DNA from: UBA6168 sp041163745
GTDB taxonomy: Bacteria; Bacteroidota; Bacteroidia; Chitinophagales; Saprospiraceae
Direction: 5' to 3'
Assembly: GCA_041163745.1 (NCBI GenBank)
Contig: JBEAQU010000058.1
Coordinates: forward strand, 12,354-76,353
Length of the DNA stretch: 64,000 bases
Shown here: one piece after another, positions 51,268 to 60,024 of the stretch
Position numbering within the stretch: the first letter of the stretch is position 1
Layout: each line of letters begins with the position of its first letter
The notes under the pieces: generated by a model
Database searches by the model: none
Seen by the model: the letters and a program-made list of their open reading frames with translations, nothing else
Told to the model about the DNA's origin: nothing
Made by a program: the position numbers and the translations under genes

Positions 51268-52104
51268 TCAAACCGCTTCCGGCTTCTCCAGCAACAGGAT
51301 GTCCTGGAAGCCTTCCGCAACGCCCTGTTCCGTTCCTTTCCAGGCGCCGGGTGACAGGCGCCGGACGACGAAGCCCATCCGCCTGATCCGGGTCAGGAGC
51401 GCATCCTGTCGGAACGCCACATTCGCACTCCGCACCTGTGTATCCATCAGCCGATAGTCGCCGAAATCGTGCGGGAAAGGGAAGTCGCGGGACCAGACGG
51501 TATCCTTGTCGTACAGAAAGAACGTGGCATAGCAGGCACCCCCGCTCCGGAGCACCCGGAATGTTTCCGCCAGGTACCGGAAGGCCTCCTCCGGAACCAG
51601 GTGGGTGAATACGGAATTGACCACCACCAGGTCGAACCTTCCGTCCGGATAAGGGAAGGTGAAGCGGGCCGCATCACCGCCGTCCGAACGGTACAGGTCA
51701 TTGTCGAGCGATACGTACCGGAATAGGAAGTTGGGGTGGCGGGCGGTGATGTTGCGGGTACACCAATCCACGCCTGTCCGTATCACGTCGAAGCCCTCGT
51801 AGGAACCGCTGCTGTCCAGATACCCTGTCAGCGGAATGGCGATCCGACCGATTCCGCTGCCGACATCCAGGACCTGGTGCCGGGGCAACAGGCCGGCATG
51901 TCGCCGGAAGTACGCCAGCGCCTGTTCGCCATGCGCGATGAAATCCCCGCCACCGGTGTATATGAGACCTTTGGGTGGACGGATCGTCCCGCCATCGCCA
52001 CGGATAGCGGCCCATAGGTCGTGGGGCAGGAAGTATGTCCGCCGCAACAGGAACCTTCCTGCCGGCGGTATGCTGTAGTATAACTTTCGGATGTATCGGT
52101 GCAT
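51268..52104 (-). CDS. Class I SAM-dependent methyltransferase
   Basis: A 278-residue cytoplasmic protein. After a helical N-terminus (RYIRKLYYSIPPAGRFLL) comes the SAM-binding loop VLDVGSGIGRIAIPL (about 91-105), GFDVIRTGVDWC, FDLVVVNSVFTHL and LRSGGACYATFFLYD, the usual order of class I motifs. Substrate unknown; glycan-associated methyltransferases of this type are common next to glycosyltransferases. The start ATG at 52102-52104 is chosen, because further upstream the frame holds no domain. It precedes the GT39 gene and is divergent from glyS. Confidence 0.8.
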   Translation of the reverse strand: MHRYIRKLYYSIPPAGRFLLRRTYFLPHDLWAAIRGDGGTIRPPKGLIYTGGGDFIAHGEQALAYFRRHAGLLPRHQVLDVGSGIGRIAIPLTGYLDSSGSYEGFDVIRTGVDWCTRNITARHPNFLFRYVSLDNDLYRSDGGDAARFTFPYPDGRFDLVVVNSVFTHLVPEEAFRYLAETFRVLRSGGACYATFFLYDKDTVWSRDFPFPHDFGDYRLMDTQVRSANVAFRQDALLTRIRRMGFVVRRLSPGAWKGTEQGVAEGFQDILLLEKPEAV

Positions 52105-52463
52105 ATCGATGGTTCCGCTCGACCCATGGCGGCGGGCCGTTCGGGCCCGGTCACCGCCGCATACCCCAAAGAAAAGTCTTTTTTTCCAAAACCAAACCTG
52201 CCCGCCCCGACAAACCTGCCGCCGAACCGTCAGGCTGCGAAAGGAAACGGCCGCAACGTTCCGGCCGTAAGAAGGAAAGGACAACCATTCTTTGCGGCGC
52301 CGGAAACGCAATCCGACGATGGTGTGTACCTTTGCACGGACGAACCTTTTTATCAGCGGACCGTACAGACAAACTGCCGGCGGCAGCGTGCCGCCCTGCG
52401 CCACGGCTTGTACGGTGCTGCGACCCACTTCCGGCCGCAGCGAACACAAACAACTTTCGACAC
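52105..52463. other. 359-bp divergent gap before glyS
   Basis: Contains the glyS -7 box at 52327. No -7 box was found for the methyltransferase gene. No RNA gene or T-box-like element was recognised. Confidence 0.4.
52327..52334 (+). promoter_or_regulatory. Bacteroidota-type -7 box for glyS (TACCTTTG)
   Basis: Exact TAnnTTTG match, 130 bp before the start codon. No TTTG at the -33 position. Confidence 0.55.
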
Positions 52464-54008
52464 ATGTCTCAACAAGCGGATCATTTCAAGAAACTGACGG
52501 CTCATTGCAAGGAATACGGATTCATATACCCCTCTTCCGAAATTTACGACGGCATGAGCGCCGTCTATGATTACGGACCGTTCGGCGTATTGCTGAAAAA
52601 CAACATCAAGGAATATTGGTGGCGCTCCATGGTACAGCTCCATGAAAACATCGTCGGGTTGGACGCCGCCATCTTCATGCATCCGAAGACCTGGAAAGCC
52701 TCCGGGCACGTGGATGCATTCAACGACCCCCTGGTGGACAACAAGGACAGCAAGAAGCGCTACCGGGCCGACCAACTGATCGAAGGGGCCATCGAAAAAA
52801 TGCAGGAAAAGGCGGACAAGGAAGTCGAGAAGGCACGGAAGCGCTTCGGGGAAAGTTTCGACGAGACCCTATACCGACAAACCAACCCGCGGGTCGTCCA
52901 GTACCTGGACAAGGCCGCGGAAGCCAACCGGCGCATGAACGAAGCCCTGCGCACCAATGATATGGGCGCCCTGAAGCAACTGATCGACGACCTGGAGATT
53001 GCGGACCCGGACACCGGATCACGGAACTGGACGGAGGTACGGATGTTCAATCTCATGTTCTCCACCCAACTGGGCAATATCGCCGGGGAAGAGGGCAAAC
53101 TGTACCTGCGGCCCGAAACAGCGCAGGGTATCTTCGTCAACTTCCTCAACGTACGGAACACCACCCGCCAGAAGGTCCCTTTCGGTATCGCGCAGATCGG
53201 AAAGGCTTTCCGTAATGAAATCGTAGCCCGCCAGTTCATATTCCGGATGCGGGAATTCGAACAGATGGAAATGCAGTTTTTCATCAAGCCGGGTACCCAG
53301 CAGGAGTGGTACGAATACTGGAAACAGGCCCGCATGAAATGGCACCTGGCGCTCGGCACACCGCCGGAGAAACTCCGTTTCCACGATCATGAAAACCTGG
53401 CCCACTATGCCGATGCGGCGGTGGACATCCAGTTCGAGTTCCCCTTCGGCTTCCGGGAACTGGAAGGAATCCATTCCCGCACCGATTTCGACCTGAGCAG
53501 CCACGAGGAGCTGTCGGGCCGTAAACTCCAGTATTTCGATCCGGACAGCAACGAAAGCTATGTACCGTATGTCATCGAAACCTCCATCGGCTGCGACCGC
53601 ATGTTCCTGGCCATGATGGGCCATGCGCTCACCGAGGAGGCGGTCGGCGATGAGGAAGGCAATACACGGGACGTCCTGCGGCTGCATCCCGCCCTCGCTC
53701 CTGTCAAGTGCGCCGTGATGCCCTTGAAGCGCAACGAACCTGAGCTGGTAGCCAAAGCAAAGGAAATCTTCCGTCAGCTCCGCCACGAATTCCAGTGTCA
53801 GTATGACGATACCGGAAGCATCGGAAAGCTGTACCGGCGGCAGGATGCCATCGGAACGCCTTTCTGCATCACGGTGGATTTCGAAGCGCTCCAGAACCAT
53901 ACGGTCACGGTGCGGGAACGGGACAGCATGCGGCAGGAACGGATTCCGACGGATCGACTGGCGGAGGTGATTCGACAGCGGGTGGACATGAAGCATCTCT
54001 TCGACTGA
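52464..54008 (+). CDS. glyS: Glycine--tRNA ligase (homodimeric type)
   Basis: Charges tRNA(Gly) in the cytoplasm. The 514-residue protein is of the alpha2 (eukaryote-like) type, not the alpha2beta2 type of many bacteria. It shows YPSSEIYDGMSAVYDYGPFG at the start, class II motif 2 (FRNEIVARQFIFRMREFEQME) and motif 3 (GCDRMFLAMM), followed by an anticodon-binding domain (about 400-514). A charged helical insertion sits at about 90-160. The ATG at 52464 is chosen; the frame is open further upstream but without family similarity. Confidence 0.95.
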   Translation: MSQQADHFKKLTAHCKEYGFIYPSSEIYDGMSAVYDYGPFGVLLKNNIKEYWWRSMVQLHENIVGLDAAIFMHPKTWKASGHVDAFNDPLVDNKDSKKRYRADQLIEGAIEKMQEKADKEVEKARKRFGESFDETLYRQTNPRVVQYLDKAAEANRRMNEALRTNDMGALKQLIDDLEIADPDTGSRNWTEVRMFNLMFSTQLGNIAGEEGKLYLRPETAQGIFVNFLNVRNTTRQKVPFGIAQIGKAFRNEIVARQFIFRMREFEQMEMQFFIKPGTQQEWYEYWKQARMKWHLALGTPPEKLRFHDHENLAHYADAAVDIQFEFPFGFRELEGIHSRTDFDLSSHEELSGRKLQYFDPDSNESYVPYVIETSIGCDRMFLAMMGHALTEEAVGDEEGNTRDVLRLHPALAPVKCAVMPLKRNEPELVAKAKEIFRQLRHEFQCQYDDTGSIGKLYRRQDAIGTPFCITVDFEALQNHTVTVRERDSMRQERIPTDRLAEVIRQRVDMKHLFD

Positions 54009-54041
54009 CTGTTGGCCTGACCGCTTCGTTCGGACAACTCC

Positions 54042-55310
54042 TCACTGGCAATTTTCCCGGAAGTGGGTCAGCAGGCCGTGGAAATCCACCAAGGTTTGTG
54101 TGGAGACGGATCCGGAATCGGAAATGTTCCGGTGCAAGGTCAGGATACGCCGGATGGACGAGGCGGATATGCCCGACCGAGCGGCGAGGGTCTCCACGAA
54201 GTGCTCATCCAGGTCCCCGGTATGCAAGCCGTACTTTTCCCGCAGGAATCCCAGGAAGAACTTCATCTGTTGCCGTGCCGCTTGACGATGGTTGCCCTGC
54301 AGAAAGGATAACCGGCCGATGGTTCGGATGAATGCCAGGGAAGTGTTTTCGGGCCGTTCCAGAACCGGGACTATGCGTTGCCGGCGTTTGGCCCGGAATA
54401 GGATGAACAGAAGGGCCAGGCTGGCCAGGATATACCAGGCCCAGGCCAGGGACGGCTTGGACAATATGTATTTCAAAGGTGTTTCGGCTTGCGGAGGGAT
54501 ATCCGACGCCACCGGGGAAGGGGAATGACGGCGTTCCTCCCAATAAATCCGCTGCATCGGAAAGTGTGAGAACACCCGTTCGGCATATGCAAGTCCTTCC
54601 GATGTCTTCAGGTGCAGATTGGTGAAGGCGAGGGGGGTGGTGTGCAGGTACACGACCCCCCGGCCATAGGAAATCCGGCCGAAGTTCGGCTGGCCGTGTT
54701 GCAAGGTGCCCAGGGGAAGCAGCCTTGGGTTTCCTGTCCGGTCCGGACTGTCCGGCAGGGTCTTCCAATCATATTCCAAAGTGTTTTGCTGGTCCCGGAA
54801 ACAGATTTTCCAATCATCCCGCCGACTCATGTCCGGGTGCAGGAAATTGAGCCGGGCCGTATCTTCGGACGGGTAGCCGCCGGTGGAGAGTGCATCTGCG
54901 TAGGAATTCCGCGTTTCCCCTTCGTCCGGACCATGTGCGGGAGGAGGCAGCAGGGAGTCCATCAGGAATGTCGGGAACTGGTTGCAGGCGACAAAAGCCT
55001 GGTTGCCTGCACGGACGAACGACAGCCATTCCGCCGCCGCCGTGGCATCCAGCGGAAACCTGTTTCCAACGAATACATATACGGCGTCCCGGTCGGTCGG
55101 TGTCTCCAGGCCCTGCTCCACCGTGCGGAATCGGGGCTGGCGCTCCTGCAACAGGGATTTCAGGACGTACAATCCGTAGGGATCCTTTTTGTCCGGCAAG
55201 TAGTGCTCCTCCCAGTCGTACTGCCGGAAGTATGCCGCCAGCAGACCTGTGGCCAGCAAGGCGGCGGGCAACAGCAGCGCGGTGGGAGATATTTTCTTTT
55301 TTCCGGGCAT
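54042..55310 (-). CDS. DUF4350 membrane protein
   Basis: A 422-residue protein with an N-terminal membrane helix (about 8-26), a large periplasmic domain (about 30-285) and a second membrane helix (about 293-308) followed by a cytoplasmic helical tail. The periplasmic part begins with DWEEHYLPDKKDPYGLYVLKSLL, the DUF4350 signature. From memory the family occurs in operons with DUF4129, a MoxR ATPase and DUF58 proteins. Here DUF4129 is the next gene upstream (114 bp); the ATPase and DUF58 genes are absent. Function unknown. Confidence 0.75.
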   Translation of the reverse strand: MPGKKKISPTALLLPAALLATGLLAAYFRQYDWEEHYLPDKKDPYGLYVLKSLLQERQPRFRTVEQGLETPTDRDAVYVFVGNRFPLDATAAAEWLSFVRAGNQAFVACNQFPTFLMDSLLPPPAHGPDEGETRNSYADALSTGGYPSEDTARLNFLHPDMSRRDDWKICFRDQQNTLEYDWKTLPDSPDRTGNPRLLPLGTLQHGQPNFGRISYGRGVVYLHTTPLAFTNLHLKTSEGLAYAERVFSHFPMQRIYWEERRHSPSPVASDIPPQAETPLKYILSKPSLAWAWYILASLALLFILFRAKRRQRIVPVLERPENTSLAFIRTIGRLSFLQGNHRQAARQQMKFFLGFLREKYGLHTGDLDEHFVETLAARSGISASSIRRILTLHRNISDSGSVSTQTLVDFHGLLTHFRENCQ

Positions 55311-55424
55311 GGTGCCATTCGGGATGGGTATCCCGCCGTCGTGCCGCCGTCAGGGCGGCGGAAAACGGCGAAGTACCGTATTGCGTTAGAGACAGGCAGC
55401 GGCGGAAATGCCTGCCGGGCTTAA

Positions 55425-56219
55425 TCAATCGGCGTGACGATCCGTCGAAATCTCCTGCGCCCCGGCTCCGGCAGGCTCCGGTGGCCTTTCCGGCCGGGGT
55501 GCATCCGCATGACCGGTTTGCTTGCCGGTCAGTTGGCGGTGCACCTGGCGGAAGGTGCTTTCCAGGGAGCGGTATCGGTCTGCCGACAGGCGCATTTCCC
55601 CATACCATACCTGTTCGAAAGAGCGGGTGGCGGCAGCCACGGCCGGTGCCCAGTCGGCAGGGGGAAGCTCGCGTAGATATTCCCCGTTGGTTTTTTCCTT
55701 TTTCCAGTTGATCCACCCATTTCGTGCCAGGACCTGCAGGATGGAAAGGTAGTGCAGGCGGACGGCCAGGGTGTAGTCGCCGCTGTCCAGCGCGAGGGCC
55801 AGCGGTTTTTCCAGGTCCGCGTCGGGGAGGTCCGCTTCGATGGCCGCGAGCTTGACAATCCCGAAGGCAGGCTTCGTTTTCTTATTGCCGGGGCGAAAAA
55901 TGTAGGCATGGTCGGTGATCCGGAAAACCAGGAACACCAACAGGACGACAAGCGTCCCGACGGCCACGGCCCGGACAAAGGGGCCGAGCCAGTCGAGTCG
56001 GAAGCCGGGGAGGGAGAAATCCGGTCCGCCGGCGTCGGGTTCCTCCTCAAGGGGATAATCGAGCGGTTCGGTCAGCCGGGACCATGCCTGCCGGTCGAAG
56101 GATTGCAGGGGTACGGAACGCCGGAGGAAGGAATCCGTCGGCGGGGCCGGTTGGGCGGACAATGCGGCGGCGGCGGTCCAGCCGGCCAACAACAGGAAGG
56201 CGAACCGGAGCATCCTCAT
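55425..56219 (-). CDS. DUF4129 membrane protein
   Basis: A 264-residue protein with a signal peptide (MRMLRFAFLLLAGWTAAAALSA), a membrane segment (about 83-101) and a helical cytoplasmic domain with LHYLSILQVLARNGWINWKKEKTNGEYLREL (about 155-187, the family core). The tail is proline-rich. The adjacent DUF4350 gene suggests a shared membrane complex. It overlaps the mtaB stop by 4 bp, so it is translated from the same transcript. Confidence 0.75.
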   Translation of the reverse strand: MRMLRFAFLLLAGWTAAAALSAQPAPPTDSFLRRSVPLQSFDRQAWSRLTEPLDYPLEEEPDAGGPDFSLPGFRLDWLGPFVRAVAVGTLVVLLVFLVFRITDHAYIFRPGNKKTKPAFGIVKLAAIEADLPDADLEKPLALALDSGDYTLAVRLHYLSILQVLARNGWINWKKEKTNGEYLRELPPADWAPAVAAATRSFEQVWYGEMRLSADRYRSLESTFRQVHRQLTGKQTGHADAPRPERPPEPAGAGAQEISTDRHAD

Positions 56220-57568
56220 GCGGGATGGGGGTTGGAGGGACGAGGTGTTTGATTTTCCCGGAGGAAGGCGGACTTTTCCGTCAGGTGTACAGGCACCACT
56301 GTATTGAGCAGGGCCGGGTCCATGGCTCGTTCCACGCGTATGTAGTTGTCGGTGAAGCCCCCCATCATGCCGGGCAGGTTGCCGGTTTCGAAGAGGACGG
56401 GCCGGACCTGGCCGACATGCCGCCGGTAGAATGCCTGGCGTTTCTTTTCGGAAAGGATGGTGAGCATTTCGTTCCGTTCGCGACGAACCGCCATGGGGAC
56501 GGCGTCGGGCATGTCCGCGGCCGGGGTGTCGGCCCTTTCAGAATAGGTGAAGACATGCAGGTAGGAGACGTCCAGTTCGCGGATGAAATGATAGGATTCC
56601 AGGAAATCCGCCGATGATTCGCCGGGAAATCCGACGATGACATCCACACCGATGGCGGCATGCGGGAGGACGGAACGGATGAAGTCCACCCGTTCGGCGT
56701 ACAGTTCCCGTCGGTACCGACGTCGCATGGCGGTCAGTTGTTTGTTGTTGCCGCTTTGCAGGGGCATATGGAAATGCGGCATGAAGCGGCGGGAGTTGGC
56801 GACGAAGGAGATGATGTCGGGGGTGCAGAGGTTGGGCTCGATGGACGAGATCCGGATGCGGTCGACGGTGACCGCTTCGTCCAACGCCTGGATCAGATCG
56901 ATGAACAGGGCCTCCTTGCGGGGCTTGGTTCCTTCTATGACGGCCGTCCCGTTGCCGAAGTCACCGATATTGACACCGGTGAGTACGATTTCCTTCACGC
57001 CCATGTCCGCAATCCGGCAGGCATTGGCCACGACACGGTCGACGGTGTCGCTGCGACTGCGCCCACGGGCCAGGGGGATGGTGCAGAAGGAACATTTGTA
57101 ATCGCAGCCGTCCTGCACCTTGAGGAAGGACCGGGTACGGTCGCCGAAGCTGAAGGCAGGGATGAAAGACTGTGCTTCCCGGATGTCTCCCGCCTGGATC
57201 CAGCCTTTGCCCGGTGCTTCCGCCAAGCTGTCGACAAACTCGAGGATCCGGAATTTCTCGGCGGCACCGAGGACGAGGTCGACGCCGGGGATGTCCGCGA
57301 TTTCCCGGGGCTTGAGTTGGGCATAGCATCCGATGACGACGACCTTGGCGTCGGGCGTGTGGCGGAGGGCGCGGCGGACGGCCTGCCGGCATTTCCGGTC
57401 GGCGAATTCCGTGACGGAGCAGGTGTTGATGACATAGATGTCGGCCCCTTCCTCGAAAGGTACTTCCCGGTAGCCGGCCTCTTCGAACAACCTGCCGATG
57501 GCGGAGGTCTCGGAATAGTTCAGCTTGCAGCCCAGGGTATGGAACGCGACGGATCTGGGTGTGGCCAT
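56216..57568 (-). CDS. mtaB: tRNA t6A37 methylthiotransferase MtaB
   Basis: Radical-SAM enzyme that adds a methylthio group to t6A37 of tRNAs reading ANN codons. The 450-residue protein has the UPF0004 domain (cysteines in TLGCKLNYSE, INTCSVT and VIGCYAQ), the radical-SAM motif CDYKCSFCTIP, and a TRAM domain near the end (RPVLFETGN and LTEKSAFL). The start at 57568 (MATPRSVAFHTLGCKLN) is chosen over the open frame to 57652. It leads the DUF4129 gene, which it overlaps by 4 bp. Confidence 0.95.
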   Translation of the reverse strand: MATPRSVAFHTLGCKLNYSETSAIGRLFEEAGYREVPFEEGADIYVINTCSVTEFADRKCRQAVRRALRHTPDAKVVVIGCYAQLKPREIADIPGVDLVLGAAEKFRILEFVDSLAEAPGKGWIQAGDIREAQSFIPAFSFGDRTRSFLKVQDGCDYKCSFCTIPLARGRSRSDTVDRVVANACRIADMGVKEIVLTGVNIGDFGNGTAVIEGTKPRKEALFIDLIQALDEAVTVDRIRISSIEPNLCTPDIISFVANSRRFMPHFHMPLQSGNNKQLTAMRRRYRRELYAERVDFIRSVLPHAAIGVDVIVGFPGESSADFLESYHFIRELDVSYLHVFTYSERADTPAADMPDAVPMAVRRERNEMLTILSEKKRQAFYRRHVGQVRPVLFETGNLPGMMGGFTDNYIRVERAMDPALLNTVVPVHLTEKSAFLRENQTPRPSNPHPA

Positions 57569-57586
57569 TGCGGAGGCTTGTTTTTG

Positions 57587-57594
57587 CAAAGGTA
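57587..57594 (-). promoter_or_regulatory. Bacteroidota-type -7 box for mtaB (TACCTTTG)
   Basis: Exact TAnnTTTG match on the minus strand, 18 bp before the start codon, giving a very short leader. No -33 box 19-21 bp upstream. Confidence 0.5.
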
Positions 57595-57639
57595 AGGCAT
57601 ATTTCCTACTTCGGCGGGGCCGGTGGGGACTGAACCATT

Positions 57640-58127
57640 GGGCGCAAACCAAATTGTCGGTTCGGCTTTGATTTGAGTTGATGCGCCATGTCGCGGCCGA
57701 AGCGGTGACGGCATGGCGGATTCGTTGGAAGCGGATTTTTCGATCTCCGCTTCGCGGGGATGCTGGTACGGCGTTGGGGGATTCGTTGTGTAAGGGGTGT
57801 GGTTTTGTTCCCCGCTTCGCGAGGCGGGCTGGTACGGCGTTGGGGGATTCGTTGTGTAAGGGATGTGGTTTTATGCCCCGCTTCGCGGGGATGATGGTAC
57901 GCGAATTTTTAGGACTAGGCTAATTACAGGGATTTTTTTCTTTTGTATTTTTTTGATTGGGAAGATGTTGGAAGGTGCTTCGCTTCATTATTACTGCGAT
58001 TTTGCTCCCTGCTTCACGGAGAGGGGCACGCGGCGCTGGGCACGGGTATGGAAGAGCGGGCGGGGATTCGCTCGCGGGGAAAGCAGGTCTCCTGAGCATT
58101 TGTGATCCGACAATTAGGTTTACGCCC
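57640..58127 (+). mobile_element. MITE-like element, copy C (488 bp)
   Basis: The largest complete copy. Its ends are GGGCGCAAACCAAATTGTCG at the left and, inverted, GGGCGTAAACCTAATTGTCG at the right. The direct repeat GAACCATT flanks it perfectly (57632-57639 and 58128-58135), an 8-bp target duplication. It has the same left arm, right arm and T-tract cassette as copy A plus two tandem 66-bp units. No coding sequence. It lies between mtaB and the SDR gene. Confidence 0.85.
57762..57892 (+). repeat. Two tandem 66-bp units inside copy C
   Basis: Two near-identical 65-66-bp units start at 57762 and 57828, each beginning GCTGGTACGGCGTTGGGGG and ending in a CCGCTTCGCG-type hairpin. A third, truncated unit begins at 57893. 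They differ at only a few positions, suggesting recent duplication. Confidence 0.85.
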
Positions 58128-58236
58128 GAACCATTCCGCCGGCCGGCTGTTTCGCTCCGGAAAGGAGAAACGGCTCCTGACGACGGTGGCTCCGCTTTCG
58201 GGCAAGCCTCCGTGTTCTCATCAAACAACACTACCG

Positions 58237-58947
58237 ATGAATATGGGTAACAACAGCTATCTGATAGCGGGCGGGAGTTCGGGAATCGGGTTGGCACTGA
58301 CCCGGCGGCTTTCGGAACAGGGGCACCAGGTGATGGTATTGAGCCGCACGGCCGGGGAGACGGCGGGTTTGGCCGGGGTGCGCCACTTGGCGGTGGACCT
58401 GTCGACGGACGAATTGTCAGAACAGCAACTGCCGGACCACCTCGACGGGGTCGTGTATTGTCCTGGCAGCATCAACCTGAAGCCGTTCCGTTCCCTGAAA
58501 CCGGAAGCGTTCCTGGCGGATTTCCAACTCAACGTGCTGGGCGCCGTCAAGGTATTGCAGGCGGCGCACAAGGCGCTGAAACAGTCCGCCTCGTCTTCCG
58601 TGGTACTGTTCAGCACCGTGGCAGTCGGGAAAGGCATGCCCTTCCATACCTCCGTCGCCGCCGCCAAAGGCGCGGTGGAAGGTCTTTCCCGTTCCTTGGC
58701 GGCGGAATGGGCGCCCACTGTGCGTGTCAACTGCATCGCACCTTCCCTGACCGATACACCCTTGGCGGAACGCCTGCTTTCCTCTCCGGAGAAGCGGGAG
58801 GCCGCCGCCGGCCGGCATCCGCTCAAGCGCATCGGCCATCCGGCGGAGGTCGCCGCGCTTGCCGCTTTCCTGCTGTCGGAGGACAGCGGCTGGGTCACCG
58901 GTCAGGTCATCGGGGTGGACGGCGGTATGGGCAGCCTGGGCGGCTGA
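58237..58947 (+). CDS. Short-chain dehydrogenase/reductase-fold protein lacking the catalytic tyrosine
   Basis: A 236-residue cytoplasmic SDR: nucleotide-binding motif GGSSGIG at 12-18, catalytic-type serine S126 in FSTVAVGKGM, IAPSLTDTPLAERL and the terminal VIGVDGGMG. The YxxxK motif is changed: K144 is present in VAAAKGAV but V140 occupies the tyrosine position, so classical SDR catalysis is unlikely. Similar sequences (HTSxAAAKGAVEGL) occur in other bacteria, from memory, so it is a sub-family rather than a mutation. The start at 58237 follows a mobile element by about 110 bp. Confidence 0.8.
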   Translation: MNMGNNSYLIAGGSSGIGLALTRRLSEQGHQVMVLSRTAGETAGLAGVRHLAVDLSTDELSEQQLPDHLDGVVYCPGSINLKPFRSLKPEAFLADFQLNVLGAVKVLQAAHKALKQSASSSVVLFSTVAVGKGMPFHTSVAAAKGAVEGLSRSLAAEWAPTVRVNCIAPSLTDTPLAERLLSSPEKREAAAGRHPLKRIGHPAEVAALAAFLLSEDSGWVTGQVIGVDGGMGSLGG

Positions 58948-59092
58948 CCGCTTGGCCGGCCGGATGTTTTTATTCCGCTCTTCCGATTGTACAATTCCCA
59001 TAAATTCATAACTTGCCTGCCATTGGGTCTGATCCCACGGCCCTACTTCCCTTTGCCCGTCGGGCAAGTTCCATTCACTTCAGCGCAATCTT

Positions 59093-60004
59093 ATGGAAAG
59101 GAGAAATTTCGTCAAATCCAGCATACTAACCACTGCAGCCATGGCCACAGCGAATACCGTTCTTCCCGGTGCCGAACCCGCTTCCGGCAGCCGAAGCTTC
59201 CAACTGAAATATGCCCCGCACATCGGTATGTTCGAACAGACGGCCGGCAGTGATCCGGTCGACCAGCTCCACTTCATGGCCGACATGGGCTTCCGCGCCT
59301 TCGAAGACAACGGCATGATGGGCCGAAGTGTCGCCACCCAGGAAAAGATGGCCAAGGCCATGGCCGACCGGCAAATCGAGATGGGGGTTTTCGTCGTCGC
59401 CTTCGACAACTGGCCCTTGTCGACCTCCCTTGCCTCCGGTGACAAGGCCTGGCGCGACAAGTTCCTCGACACCTGCCGCGAAGCGGTCGACGTGGCCAAG
59501 CGCGTCAACGCCACCTGGATGACGGTCGTCCCCGGCAATTACGCCCGCCACCTGCCCATCGGCCTGCAGACCGGCCATGTCATCGACGCCCTGCGCCGGG
59601 CCGCGGAAATATTCGAACCCCACGGACTGGTCATGGTGCTGGAACCGCTCAGCGACACCCCGGACCTGTTCCTGCGTTATTCCGACCAGACCTATATGAT
59701 CTGCCGGGCAGTCAACAGCCCTTCCTGCAAGATTCTTTTCGATATGTGGCATATGCAGCGCAACGAAGGCCGCCTGATCCACAACATGGACCTGTGCTGG
59801 GATGAAATCGGCTACTTCCAAATCGGTGACGAACCGGGCAGGAAGGAGCCTACCACCGGTGAGATCAACTACCAAAATGTCTTCCGACATATCCGCGACA
59901 AAGGCTTCACCGGCATCCTGGGCATGGAACATGGCAACTTCAACGAAGGGAAGGACGGCGAAATGGCCGTCATCAAAGCTTATGAAATAGTGGATCGGTT
60001 CTGA
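59093..60004 (+). CDS. Tat-exported TIM-barrel sugar isomerase/epimerase-like protein
   Basis: A 303-residue protein with an apparent Tat signal (ERRNFVKSS and a hydrophobic stretch to about 27). The mature part is a xylose-isomerase-like TIM barrel: LHFMADMGFRAFED, VVPGNYARHLP, VLEPLSD with a probable metal glutamate, ILFDMWHMQ and GILGMEHGNF with a second glutamate. It resembles the hydroxypyruvate-isomerase family. The substrate is unknown. ATG at 59093. Tat export and the adjacent glycan genes suggest periplasmic carbohydrate metabolism. Confidence 0.8.
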   Translation: MERRNFVKSSILTTAAMATANTVLPGAEPASGSRSFQLKYAPHIGMFEQTAGSDPVDQLHFMADMGFRAFEDNGMMGRSVATQEKMAKAMADRQIEMGVFVVAFDNWPLSTSLASGDKAWRDKFLDTCREAVDVAKRVNATWMTVVPGNYARHLPIGLQTGHVIDALRRAAEIFEPHGLVMVLEPLSDTPDLFLRYSDQTYMICRAVNSPSCKILFDMWHMQRNEGRLIHNMDLCWDEIGYFQIGDEPGRKEPTTGEINYQNVFRHIRDKGFTGILGMEHGNFNEGKDGEMAVIKAYEIVDRF

Positions 60005-60024
60005 TTCGCCAAGGTTCGCAATCC

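Noticed and set aside
57640..58127. Repeated hairpins considered as a CRISPR array
   Set aside because: Units are 65-66 bp in direct tandem without unique spacers of constant length, no cas genes are nearby, and the segment is bounded by inverted ends with an 8-bp duplication.
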